Shown here: positions 8,574-17,251 of the stretch, one piece after another
Layout: each line of letters begins with the position of its first letter
Position numbering within the stretch: position 1 is the first letter of the stretch
Source of the DNA: JAJXZP01 sp963787185
GTDB taxonomy: Bacteria; Spirochaetota; Spirochaetia; Treponematales; Rectinemataceae
DNA: 64,000 bases
Reading direction: 5' to 3'
Assembly: GCA_963787185.1 (NCBI GenBank)
Contig: CAWBCC010000009.1
Coordinates: 446,971-510,970 of the forward strand
The notes under the pieces: generated by a model
Told to the model about the DNA's origin: nothing
Database searches by the model: none
Seen by the model: the letters and a program-made list of their open reading frames with translations, nothing else
Made by a program: the position numbers and the translations under genes

Positions 8574-9541
8574 TTGGTCCCTCCTTCGGACGTGAGCTTG
8601 ACGAATATCTCTTCGAGCGAGAGGCGGCGCCGTTCCAGCTCGAGAAGTTTGAGATCGTTGGCTACGGCCCAATCGAAAAGAATCTCCCCCGGCTCCCCGG
8701 CGGCGGGTGCGAAGACCAGCTCGGCGGAAAAAACGCCGCTCAGCGTGTCCTGGTGCAAATCGGCGGCCGAGCGGAGAGATGATAGACGCGTGAAGAGCGA
8801 TTCTAGCCGCCCTGCGTCCAGCGGCTCGTTCGAACGGGAACTCTTTACGCGAAGGCGAACGCGCTCTTCGCCCTTCAGGGTTTCGCCGATCTCTTCGGGT
8901 CGGCCTTGAGCCGCTATGGTGCCCTCATTGAGAATGATGACGCGGGAGCAGACGGCCTCGACCTCCTGGAGGATATGCGTCGACAATATGACTGTCTTTT
9001 CATGGCCGAGCTCGCGGATGAGAGCGCGTATTTCGATGATTTGGTTCGGATCGAGACCCGTCGTGGGTTCGTCGAGGATGAGAATGGGCGGATCGTGGAG
9101 AATGGCCTGTGCGAGACCGAGTCGCTGCCGGAAGCCCTTCGAAAGCTCCTCGACCGTACGGCGATAGACCGGGGCCAGTCCACAGGATTCGACCGAGCGT
9201 TCTATCGCGGCGCGGCGGGCACTGCCTTCGAGGCCGCGCGAGTCGGCGGCGAAATCGAGATACTCCGCCGTGCTCAGATCCTGGTAGAGGGGCACGGACT
9301 CGGGAAGGTAGCCGACGCGCCGCTTCACGGCGAGAGAATCTTCCACGACATCGACGCCATCGACGAGGACAGTGCCCGAGCTCGGGAAATGATAGCCCGT
9401 GAGCACTTTCATGATCGTTGTCTTGCCCGCGCCGTTCGGCCCCAGAAGGCCGAGCACCGAGCCCGTTTCGGCGACGAAGGACACGCCGTGGACGGCCTCC
9501 CGTTCGCCGTAGCTCTTGCGGAGTTCGCGCGCTTCTATCAC
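8570..9541 (-). CDS. ABC transporter ATP-binding protein
   Basis: 323 residues. Walker A GPNGAGKTT (34-42), signature LSKGFRQRLGLAQA (about 133-146), Walker B ILILDEPTTGLD (about 152-163) and the H-loop STH are all intact. The C-terminal 100 residues form the regulatory extension seen in GldA/NatA-like ATPases. Start is GTG at 9541 with GAGGGGG upstream. It is the first gene of the exporter operon; a long hairpin (9569-9609) lies 28 bases before the start. Confidence 0.93.
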   Translation of the reverse strand: MIEARELRKSYGEREAVHGVSFVAETGSVLGLLGPNGAGKTTIMKVLTGYHFPSSGTVLVDGVDVVEDSLAVKRRVGYLPESVPLYQDLSTAEYLDFAADSRGLEGSARRAAIERSVESCGLAPVYRRTVEELSKGFRQRLGLAQAILHDPPILILDEPTTGLDPNQIIEIRALIRELGHEKTVILSTHILQEVEAVCSRVIILNEGTIAAQGRPEEIGETLKGEERVRLRVKSSRSNEPLDAGRLESLFTRLSSLRSAADLHQDTLSGVFSAELVFAPAAGEPGEILFDWAVANDLKLLELERRRLSLEEIFVKLTSEGGTK

Positions 9542-9568
9542 GGTTCCCCCTCGATATGGTGGAGTATT

Positions 9569-9609
9569 AGCGGGGTGCCGACAAACTCGAAGCTCGTCGG
9601 CACCCCGCT
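9569..9609. repeat. 14-bp inverted repeat between rnz and the ABC operon
   Basis: Perfect arms AGCGGGGTGCCGAC (9569-9582) and their complement (9596-9609) with a 13-base spacer. No T-run follows on either strand, so it is not a standard intrinsic terminator. It may mark the end of rnz transcription or lie in the leader of the ABC operon. I see no gene in the remaining 9610-9771. Confidence 0.6.
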
Positions 9610-9771
9610 GGGAATGGCTTCATCCAAAGCCTCGGTTGTCGCTGGAACATCGGCGCATCGACCTAAAACAAAGGCAGGGCCGGCAGGGTTACGCGGCGCT
9701 CGAGGTTGCGCTATCTTCGCGACCCATGCTGCGACCCGAGCCTTCGTCGGTCCATGCGGGGCGACCGCCGA

Positions 9772-10701
9772 TCAGTCCTCGTAGGCGATAGGGAAGTTCA
9801 TTCTGTCGCGCGTCAGGACCGTCGATGGAAATATCTCGCGCGCTTCGACGAGCAGTTTCTTGAGGTCGTGTTCGGCATATCTGGGGCTGTAATGGATGAG
9901 TGCGAGTTTCTTGACCCCACCCGCTTCGGAGGCAATTCTCGCCGCCTGGGCCGCCGTCATGTGTTTTTTTTCGGCTGCGCTGGAGGACAGAGCGGTTTCG
10001 AACATGCCTTCGCAGACGAGAAGATCCGAGTTCGCGACCTCGCGGGATATTTCGGGAAAAGCGAGGCTGTCGGTTACATAACAGAACTTGCGACCCGCAC
10101 GCGGCTGCCCCACGACCTCTCCCGACTCCACGACGCGGCCGTCGTCGAGACTGACGCTCCTGCCGGCCTGCAATGCCGACCACAGGGGGCCGCGAGGAAC
10201 TCCGAGGGATATTGCCTGTTCCGGATGGAACGCTCCCGGACGCGGCTCTTCTTCGAGGGCGTAGCCATAGCAGGTCTTAGTGTGCCTCAGGGGAAAAGCG
10301 CGGATGGTGAAGCCCTCGCCCTTCCATATCGGACCGGGCTCGCTGATTTCGCGGACGACTATTTCATAATTTATGTACATATCCAGGGCCCGACGGTTGT
10401 TCTCGATGTATTCGGCTATTTTGGGCGGCCCGAAAATGTAGAGCGGCTCCTCGCGGTCGACCTGACTCGAAAGCATGAGGATGCCCGGCAGCCCCGTGAC
10501 ATGATCGGCGTGCATGTGCGAGACGAAGACGGCCGTGATTTTCTTCCAGCGGAGGTTGAGTCTCCGAATGGATATCTGCGTCCCTTCGCCGCCGTCGAAT
10601 AGGAAGAGTTCGCCTTCGCGGCGAAGAAGGACGCTCGTGAGCTGTCTGTGGGGGAGCGGCATCATGCCGCCGCAGCCGAGAACGAAGGCTTCCAGGTTCA
10701 T
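9772..10701 (-). CDS. rnz: Ribonuclease Z
   Basis: 309 residues of the metallo-beta-lactamase fold. RNase Z removes the 3' trailer of tRNA precursors. Key motif SHMHADHVTGLPG (about 61-73) provides the zinc ligands; later ligands appear in YVTDS and the HYSPRY segment near the C-terminus, typical for the family. No Shine-Dalgarno sequence precedes the ATG at 10701, and a good promoter ends only eight bases away, so the mRNA is probably leaderless. Transcribed divergently from the DEAD-box gene. Confidence 0.93.
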   Translation of the reverse strand: MNLEAFVLGCGGMMPLPHRQLTSVLLRREGELFLFDGGEGTQISIRRLNLRWKKITAVFVSHMHADHVTGLPGILMLSSQVDREEPLYIFGPPKIAEYIENNRRALDMYINYEIVVREISEPGPIWKGEGFTIRAFPLRHTKTCYGYALEEEPRPGAFHPEQAISLGVPRGPLWSALQAGRSVSLDDGRVVESGEVVGQPRAGRKFCYVTDSLAFPEISREVANSDLLVCEGMFETALSSSAAEKKHMTAAQAARIASEAGGVKKLALIHYSPRYAEHDLKKLLVEAREIFPSTVLTRDRMNFPIAYED

Positions 10702-10709
10702 TTCGCAGG

Positions 10710-10739
10710 ACTATACCCGAAAGCGCCGCGGCGCTTCAA
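10710..10739 (-). promoter_or_regulatory. Promoter of rnz with palindromic spacer
   Basis: On the minus strand TTGAAG (10734-10739), an 18-base spacer, TATAGT (10710-10715). The spacer contains most of a perfect 16-bp palindrome AAGCGCCGCGGCGCTT (10721-10736) that could be an operator. The predicted start of transcription falls within a few bases of the rnz ATG. Confidence 0.55.
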
Positions 10740-10810
10740 TGACCATGATCCGCTACGACGATGGAGAACCCGTGCTTGTGGCTCACGCCCTCCTCATGCG
10801 ATGATGAATC

Positions 10811-12451
10811 ATGGACGATTTCATCCGACTCGGCCTTTCCGGACCCATCGCCGGGGCCCTCTCATCTTTCGGTTTCGAAGGGCCGACTGCCGTACAAGAG
10901 GCCACTGTGCCCCTCGTGCTCGATCGCCGCGACGCTTTCGTCCAATCCGAGACCGGTACCGGCAAGACCTTCGCATACCTCGCCCCGGCGGTGCAGGTCC
11001 TCGCGGAAGCGGGACGCAGGAGCGCCGCCGAACCGGGAATGATAATCGCGGCGCCCACGCAGGAGCTGGCCGTCCAAATAGGACGCGAGGCAGATCGTCT
11101 CGTTGCGGCCGCCGGCCTGGGAGTGAGAACTGCCGTCGTGCTCGGCGGTACGGCCCTCGATAAGCAAATCGCGAAGCTGCGCGACCGTCCGGACATCGTC
11201 GTCGGGACACTCGGCCGTCTTTCCGATCTGATCACTCTCGGCAGAATACGCCCGCGCGGGCTTCGCTATCTCGTCCTCGACGAGGCCGACAGGCTTATGG
11301 CACCCGAAACGGTCGCGCTCGCCGCGGCCCTGATCAAGGCCGCTCCGGAAAAATGCGCGCGCATATTCGTTTCGGCCACTTTGCCCGAACGCATCAGGCG
11401 CCAGATTCGTCCCCTGCTTCACGAGCCGTCTGAGGTATCCGTTCGGGAGGATGCCGTCCTCGCCGGCAGCATCGAACATTGGTGCTTCTACTGCGACGGG
11501 CGCAAGCGACTCGACTTCGTCAGGCGCTTCGAGGCCGCCGTTCGCCCCGAGCGCTGTCTCGTCTTCATTTCCCAGGCGAGCCGCGTTCCTGCGTCGGCCG
11601 AACGTCTCGCCGCGTACGGCCTTCCCGTCGCCTCGATCCACGCGTCCATGGAAAAGGAAGCTCGCCGTGTCGCCTTGGAACGCTTCGCGAGCGGCGAGAT
11701 CCGCTATCTCGTTACGAGCGATCTGGGCGCCCGCGGTCTGGACATCGTCGCAGTGAGCCATGTCATCAGCCTCGATCTGCCGGAGGAATATACGATCTAT
11801 ACGCACCGTGCGGGGAGAACCGGCCGCGCCGGGGCAAGCGGCGTCAGTGTAGTTCTCGCCGACGGCGTCGAGCTCGCGCGCGCTTCCAAGATCGCCGTGC
11901 GGGGAAGCTTCGTCTTCCGATGCAAACTTCTCGAAGCCGGAATGCTTCTCGAGCCGAGCACGGATGAATTCTTCGCCGCGGCCGCGGCCGCGGAGGAAGA
12001 ACGAACGACGGCCAAGGTCTCCAAGATCGATGCCGGCGAGCATCGAAGCGGCCGGAGGTCTCCGCCCCGCGGCACGCGACACTCCAATGATGACGCCGGG
12101 CCGCCTGGGGGGCCCGGCGCCCGAAAATCCGTGAAGCGCAAGGACGGGTCCCCGCCTCGTGTCTATCGCGTGGACGACTCGGTCGGCGGGAAAGGTCAAG
12201 CCCATCGAGCCAGGGCGGAGGAACGCCGCCTGCAATCGGAGGCGCCGCGGAATGACGGACCTGCGCCCCGACACGGAAGCGGCGGGGCCGGCCAAGGGCG
12301 GGTTGCCCGGGGGCGGGACCCGCAGGACCGAAGCCCGCGGGAAAGGGTAGCTCAAGGCCGGAGCCCTCAGGGGCGGAATCCGTACGCCCGTGCATCTCGC
12401 GGACCCGCGCCGCGCCGAAGGCCCGACGATCCTCGATCATCGAGGGCCTAG
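10811..12451 (+). CDS. DEAD-box RNA helicase with arginine/glycine-rich tail
   Basis: 546 residues. ATP-dependent RNA helicase used in RNA folding, ribosome assembly or decay. Motif I SETGTGKT (46-53), motif II DEAD in YLVLDEADRLM (about 160-170), motif III SAT, and motif VI HRAGRTGRAG (about 330-340) are intact. After about residue 390 the protein becomes a roughly 150-residue low-complexity tail rich in Arg, Gly, Pro and Ser, probably an RNA-binding disordered extension. No strong ribosome site is seen before the ATG. The next gene starts six bases after the stop. Confidence 0.92.
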   Translation: MDDFIRLGLSGPIAGALSSFGFEGPTAVQEATVPLVLDRRDAFVQSETGTGKTFAYLAPAVQVLAEAGRRSAAEPGMIIAAPTQELAVQIGREADRLVAAAGLGVRTAVVLGGTALDKQIAKLRDRPDIVVGTLGRLSDLITLGRIRPRGLRYLVLDEADRLMAPETVALAAALIKAAPEKCARIFVSATLPERIRRQIRPLLHEPSEVSVREDAVLAGSIEHWCFYCDGRKRLDFVRRFEAAVRPERCLVFISQASRVPASAERLAAYGLPVASIHASMEKEARRVALERFASGEIRYLVTSDLGARGLDIVAVSHVISLDLPEEYTIYTHRAGRTGRAGASGVSVVLADGVELARASKIAVRGSFVFRCKLLEAGMLLEPSTDEFFAAAAAAEEERTTAKVSKIDAGEHRSGRRSPPRGTRHSNDDAGPPGGPGARKSVKRKDGSPPRVYRVDDSVGGKGQAHRARAEERRLQSEAPRNDGPAPRHGSGGAGQGRVARGRDPQDRSPRERVAQGRSPQGRNPYARASRGPAPRRRPDDPRSSRA

Positions 12452-12457
12452 GCGGGA

Positions 12458-14908
12458 ATGTCCGCCCTTCCGCAAACCGTTCTGGGCACGCTGTTCGCAC
12501 GAACGGCTTTCATACCCGCCGTCATCGAAGATCTCCGTAACCCGTCCTGGGAGTCGGCTGTCCGGCGCGTGCTCGTCGTCCGTCTTTCCGGTTTTCGCGA
12601 TGTGCAGACATCGAGCTCTCATCTCGTACTTTTTTCCGAAACGAGACGGGCCCTTCCCTCCGCCTTCGTAGATTTCGCCTTTTTCCCGGAGCGGCAGGAT
12701 CGAGGCATTCTGGAGAATCGCAGACTGCCCTGGTTCAGCGGCCTGGTCTCGGGCCATTCGCCCCGAGATTTCGATCTCGTTCTGGTCTCCAACGCGTTCG
12801 GTCTCGAGCTGGTCAACCTGCCTTATCTGTTTTCGACCGCACATATCCCTCCCAGGGCATCACAACGGGGGGAGGGAGAACCCATAGTGATCCTGGGCGG
12901 GTCGAATGCCGCTTCCGCGGGAGCCGTATTATTCGGCGGCGAGGGCTCCGATGCCGACTCCCTCGTCGAGGGCATCTTCTTCGGTGAAGGAGAGGGCGCG
13001 ATAGGCGAACTCGCCGGCATACTCTCCGATCGCAGTCGTCCTCGCTCGTACCGACTGGGCGAGGCCTCGAGGGTGGAGGGTTTCTGGCGGGCCGGCTCGG
13101 GAATTCCGGCCCGGCGGCGGATCGTCAGACCTCTTCCTTCACCGATTACGGATTATCCCATCTTCAACTCCGAGGAGGCCGGAACGGCGCGGTTACAGAT
13201 CACCGCGGGTTGCCCCGGCTACTGCTCTTTCTGTCTCGAGGGCTGGGATCGAAGGCCGTACCGCGAAGCCGACCTCGACTCGCTTCTATCGACGGCACGT
13301 GTCTTGAAGGCGCGCAGCGGCGCCGACACGCTGGAACTCTATAGCTTCAACTTCAACACTCACGCCCGAATATATTCGCTGATTTTCGAGCTGAACCGAA
13401 TATTCCGCCGCGTCAATCTCATGAGCCAGCGGCTCGACATACTCGTCCGCGAAAGGCCGCTTCTGAGAGCCGAACTCGCCGCCGACAAACGCTCGTTCAC
13501 GCTCGGCGTCGAGGGGATCTCATCGCGCATGCGGCGCTATTTTCGAAAAGGTCTCGACGACCGCGACCTGGACATCCTGATCGAGCGTCTGCTCGTCCCG
13601 GGGCTGCGGGAGCTGAAGCTTTTTTACATTTTGGCCGGCATCGAAGGCCCCGCGGACCTGAGCGAATTCACCGCCTTCGCCGAGGAACTGTGCGCGGCGC
13701 GGGATACGAGGGCACCGGGCCTGCGGATCCTGGTCTCGGCCGGATACCTCGTGCGTCTGCCCTTCACCCCTTTGCAGTTCGCTCCCCTTTTCCTGGACGA
13801 AGGCGAGCTCAGGCGCGTGGCGAACTCCGTGCAATCCTCCTGCGAGAGGAATGGAATCGAGTTCCGTCTCGCCGTCGATTTCGACGACTATCGAGCGGAT
13901 CAGCTTATGGCCCTCGGCGGCTCGGCTCTGGCCGACTGGCTACTGGCCGTGCCCGACCGAAATCTCGTATTCGAGGGACACCTGTCGCGCGGCACGAGCG
14001 ATTCGCTGGCGGCCCATGCCCGAACAAAGGGCCTTTTCGACGAGAGCTTTACGCGTGAGAAGGCAAAGCGATGGCGCCCTCCACTCGCCTTCGCCGAGGA
14101 AGAATCGCAGCATGAGCTTCTCTACGAGCAGTACCTGGAGGCCCGGGCCTTCCGAGATCGGCCTCTCTGCATCGGCGGCCCCTGCGCGGGTTGCGGAGCC
14201 TGCGTAGAGCCCGAAGACAGGGCCTTTCTCGTCGAGCACCGCATCGATGAACCCGGCGAAGGCTTTACCGAACGCATGGGGCGACTGCTTTCCGCGAAGC
14301 GGAATTTTCCCCGGGTGTTCGTCCGTGTGGACCTTCCGCCATCCCTCCTCGGCGCCACGGCCGCGTACCGCTCTTCCTGGCTCATGCGCCGCATGATGAC
14401 CGCCGCGCCGGGAACGGAGCGGCTCGTATTCGAAGCCAGAGAGATTCTCTTTTCCGATGGGCCCCTGGCCAAAATGTTTCCTTTTTTTTGCGGCGTTTGT
14501 GTCTTCGAGGTCTTCGGCCCCGATCGGGAGGCTATCCGGAGAGCGGCGGGCGCCGCAGGGCTCACCCCTCTCGAGTCCCTGCCCGAGCCTTCGAAGGTGG
14601 ACGTGGAACTCAGTATAGCTCCTCCCCACGGAGCCGGGGCCTACAAGGCGCTACGGGCATGGCTGTCCGGAGAAAGCATCGGTGTCGTGGAACGAAACTC
14701 GGAGGGTAAAAGACTCCTCGTGCCGGGCAGCCGCGATCTAAAAAAGCACTGTGTCTACGAAATCGAGATCGACGCCGTATCCGAGGGTGGCACTTTCACC
14801 GCGCGGCTGGAGCTCGGACGCAGAGCACGTCTCGCCGATTGGCTCGGCTTCATGGGCGCGAAGGCCCCGAGCTTCACTTCGATCCGCATACTCGATTATT
14901 TCGACTGA
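12458..14908 (+). CDS. B12-binding-type radical SAM protein with DUF2344-like end
   Basis: 816 residues. An N-terminal cobalamin-binding-like domain (about 50-200; FDLVLVSNAFGLELVNLPYL and ILGGSNA) precedes a radical SAM core with the 4Fe-4S motif C252-x3-C256-x2-C259 (CPGYCSFC). A cysteine cluster CAGCGACVEPED (about 575) may hold a second site. The final 200 residues resemble the DUF2344 domain found fused or adjacent to such proteins. The reaction is unknown. It follows the helicase gene by six bases and its end overlaps the convergent methylase by 13 bases. Confidence 0.8.
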   Translation: MSALPQTVLGTLFARTAFIPAVIEDLRNPSWESAVRRVLVVRLSGFRDVQTSSSHLVLFSETRRALPSAFVDFAFFPERQDRGILENRRLPWFSGLVSGHSPRDFDLVLVSNAFGLELVNLPYLFSTAHIPPRASQRGEGEPIVILGGSNAASAGAVLFGGEGSDADSLVEGIFFGEGEGAIGELAGILSDRSRPRSYRLGEASRVEGFWRAGSGIPARRRIVRPLPSPITDYPIFNSEEAGTARLQITAGCPGYCSFCLEGWDRRPYREADLDSLLSTARVLKARSGADTLELYSFNFNTHARIYSLIFELNRIFRRVNLMSQRLDILVRERPLLRAELAADKRSFTLGVEGISSRMRRYFRKGLDDRDLDILIERLLVPGLRELKLFYILAGIEGPADLSEFTAFAEELCAARDTRAPGLRILVSAGYLVRLPFTPLQFAPLFLDEGELRRVANSVQSSCERNGIEFRLAVDFDDYRADQLMALGGSALADWLLAVPDRNLVFEGHLSRGTSDSLAAHARTKGLFDESFTREKAKRWRPPLAFAEEESQHELLYEQYLEARAFRDRPLCIGGPCAGCGACVEPEDRAFLVEHRIDEPGEGFTERMGRLLSAKRNFPRVFVRVDLPPSLLGATAAYRSSWLMRRMMTAAPGTERLVFEAREILFSDGPLAKMFPFFCGVCVFEVFGPDREAIRRAAGAAGLTPLESLPEPSKVDVELSIAPPHGAGAYKALRAWLSGESIGVVERNSEGKRLLVPGSRDLKKHCVYEIEIDAVSEGGTFTARLELGRRARLADWLGFMGAKAPSFTSIRILDYFD

Positions 14909-16776
14909 TTCGGCGCGCCGATGCTTTCGATCGAGCGATCGGAGCGACTTTGCCCCGCCATACGCGCGGCGAAAAGCCGCTGGAGCTCGGCGAGCCCCTC
15001 TCGGAGCCGGCCCAGTTCTCCGAGTGCTTTCTCCGTCGATAGTGCGAGTCGGGCGCTCAACTCTCGGAATTGCCCGGCGTATTTTCGGTGCGCGAGTTTT
15101 CGAAGCCAAACGAGGGCCAGGTCCTGGATTCGTCTGTCGCGCACGCCGGATTCGATGAGCATGGCGCAGAACTCGCAGGCATCCGCATTGTCGCGCGCCA
15201 TCGCCGGTTCAAGCCTATCCGCCAATGCCCTCATTTCATCCGCCTCGAGCGACTCGAGGAGCGAAAGCCCCTCCCCTTCGATCAGCAAAGCCCGATAGGT
15301 CGAAAGCGAGTGACTCGCCGCGGCCGACTCGACGCGGATCAGTCCCTTTTCGTCCGCCAGGAGGGCCAGGAGCCGCGGATCGAATGGACCGGAGAGAACC
15401 CTGGCCAGTCGCGTTTCGGCCGCCAGGCGGTCGAGCTCGCGATCGCGCATGCAGTCGCTTCCCGCGCCGAGCGGCAGGGCGCCGGAGCCGTGGGCGTTCC
15501 CGAATCGGGCGATTCCGCGACCTTCGCGGCGTTCGGCTACGAAAAGTATCTCGCTGTTGCTTCTCCTTCGCGCCGCGCTCTGGCGGCCGCCCCGGTATGT
15601 GGTATAGCCCACCGAACGCAGGCTCACGTTCGCCCTCTCGGCCAGCATGTCGTAGAGCTCATCCGGCGGAATGAAACCTTCGCTGTTGTATGAGAGGATT
15701 ATGAAGCGCGCATCCACCGATCGGAGAAGTTCGACGAAGGCCTTGGATGCGGTCCTCCGGGAACAAAAGGGAGATCGACGATCCTTCCAGTCGGGCGGGA
15801 TGCCCGCCTTGGCTCGCAGGCTGCCATCCGGCCTGCGCTCTTCGTCGACCGGCGGGCATTTCCACGTTGCCAGTGTATTGAGAATGTGATAGTTGGAGCC
15901 GTACTGATGCTGATTGTAGGGCGGGTCGAGGTAGCAGAGGTCGGCTGCGCGGCTCCCGCAAAAAACGGCGGCATCGGTCCTGCCGAGCTCCGCGGGAGGT
16001 CCCGGCCAGAGTACGGGGGCCTTCAGGTGCATGGGAGCGAGTATCCGGCCGAGCGCATCCCGGCCATGGCCTCCGAATCCCTTGTGGAAGGCCTTGAAAA
16101 CGCCTGAAGTGTTGGCATGTGTCGCGGCCTCATAGACGAGTGGGCCGAGAAGCAGGGCACGTTCCATCTCTTCGCGCGTCGCCGGCCCGTTTTGGGGAAT
16201 CGTCGAATACGAGAGCGGACGCATCTCTTCGATATCTCGGCGGGCCCGGTCCAGGAAAACCGCGTTTTCATGCGTATAGAAGAGCCGCTCGCGACGCCAG
16301 TCCGCCGCTGCGGTATCCGCCGGAGCATAATGCAGCGCCATATAGGGCGGAGCCGAAGAGCGAAGGCCGGAAATATCCTCGCGCTCGGGATGAAGCCGAT
16401 TGAGGAGATCCAAGGCCCGCTGCAATCCTCCCTCACTCGGGAAGAGCCCTTCGACATCATCGGCCGAGACGCCCAGCCAGCAGGAATTGACCGCCAACGA
16501 AAATGGCTCGATGTCGTTGGCCATCACTCGCCATCCTAAAGCTCTCGCGAGGCGGCTTACCGATCCCGTTCCTGCGAAGGGGTCGAGGAAAAGCGAGACC
16601 GGAGAACGTTCATGGAGCTCGAGAAAAATCCTCTTGAGAAACGGCAGCAGCGCCCGCTTATTCCCGATGTAGGCCATGAGGGACGAAGAAGTGTAGTCGG
16701 ATTCGGAGGGCCCGAAGACTGAAGGTGGAAAGAGGTCGACCGCGTTTTCCCTCGGTCTCATCTCACGCCGCGTCAA
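14896..16776 (-). CDS. DNA adenine methylase (D12/Dam-like), long form, orphan
   Basis: 626 residues. The first 420 hold an amino-methyltransferase: GNKRALLPFL (38-47), motif I LDPFAGTGSVSR (64-75), NDIE, and motif IV LDPPYNQHQYGSN (about 280), which marks N6-adenine methylation with SAM as donor. The remaining roughly 200 residues are helical and unlike standard Dam (about 270-300 residues in total). The start at 16776 overlaps the queD stop by four bases (ATGA), so translation is coupled; an alternative start is 16761. No restriction endonuclease gene is beside it, hence orphan. Confidence 0.85.
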   Translation of the reverse strand: MTRREMRPRENAVDLFPPSVFGPSESDYTSSSLMAYIGNKRALLPFLKRIFLELHERSPVSLFLDPFAGTGSVSRLARALGWRVMANDIEPFSLAVNSCWLGVSADDVEGLFPSEGGLQRALDLLNRLHPEREDISGLRSSAPPYMALHYAPADTAAADWRRERLFYTHENAVFLDRARRDIEEMRPLSYSTIPQNGPATREEMERALLLGPLVYEAATHANTSGVFKAFHKGFGGHGRDALGRILAPMHLKAPVLWPGPPAELGRTDAAVFCGSRAADLCYLDPPYNQHQYGSNYHILNTLATWKCPPVDEERRPDGSLRAKAGIPPDWKDRRSPFCSRRTASKAFVELLRSVDARFIILSYNSEGFIPPDELYDMLAERANVSLRSVGYTTYRGGRQSAARRRSNSEILFVAERREGRGIARFGNAHGSGALPLGAGSDCMRDRELDRLAAETRLARVLSGPFDPRLLALLADEKGLIRVESAAASHSLSTYRALLIEGEGLSLLESLEADEMRALADRLEPAMARDNADACEFCAMLIESGVRDRRIQDLALVWLRKLAHRKYAGQFRELSARLALSTEKALGELGRLREGLAELQRLFAARMAGQSRSDRSIESIGAPNQSK

Positions 16777-17132
16777 GGTTCATATCTGGCCATACTCGTT
16801 TCGGTCTCGAAGACGTCGACCGCCGCCAGCGGGGCTTGCGGTATGCGGGCCATGAGGGCCCGAAAAACGTATTCGGCTATGCGTTCGGCGCTCGGGTCGT
16901 CTTTGAAGTCCTGCAGATCGTTCAGAAGGCTATGATCGAGGCCTTCGAGAACGGCCCTGAGCGCGGCCTTGAGCTCTCCGAAATCGAGCAGCATGCCGCC
17001 TTCGTCCAGAGCATCGCCGCGCGCCCAGACCCGAACGCGATAGTTATGGCCGTGCAAGCGCTCGCACTTGCCCTTATAGTGTTTGAGAAAATGGGCCGCT
17101 GCGAAATTTGCCTCGACGCGAATCCGGTACAT
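16773..17132 (-). CDS. queD: 6-carboxy-5,6,7,8-tetrahydropterin synthase
   Basis: 119 residues. QueD converts 7,8-dihydroneopterin triphosphate to 6-carboxytetrahydropterin, the second step towards queuosine. Zinc ligands H14, H27 and H29 (AAAHF, LHGHNYR) and the catalytic C23 (GKCERLHGH) are present, plus GLDHSLLND and the C-terminal Glu. The start at 17132 was chosen for the AGAGG site and the family-typical MYRIRVEANFAAAHF opening; the frame is open 66 bases further upstream. Its substrate can be made by FolE2 encoded at 40517-41284. Confidence 0.93.
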   Translation of the reverse strand: MYRIRVEANFAAAHFLKHYKGKCERLHGHNYRVRVWARGDALDEGGMLLDFGELKAALRAVLEGLDHSLLNDLQDFKDDPSAERIAEYVFRALMARIPQAPLAAVDVFETETSMARYEP

Positions 17133-17148
17133 GCGCACCTCTGAGAGC

Positions 17149-17177
17149 ATTCTACATAAGTACGAAAATTTTGAAAA
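17149..17177 (-). promoter_or_regulatory. Predicted promoter of queD
   Basis: Minus-strand TTTTCA (17172-17177), 17-base spacer, TAGAAT (17149-17154). Transcription would start about ten bases before the ATG, leaving room only for the ribosome site. Confidence 0.5.
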
Positions 17178-17251
17178 GACTCGCGACAGGAGACGCATCG
17201 GTTTTATCGCCCCCCTTTTTTATCGTCCTGGACAATGCTATGGTCTGATCC

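Noticed and set aside
9610..9771. Small gene between rnz and the ABC ATPase
   Set aside because: All frames are short or interrupted, and none has a ribosome site with a plausible product.
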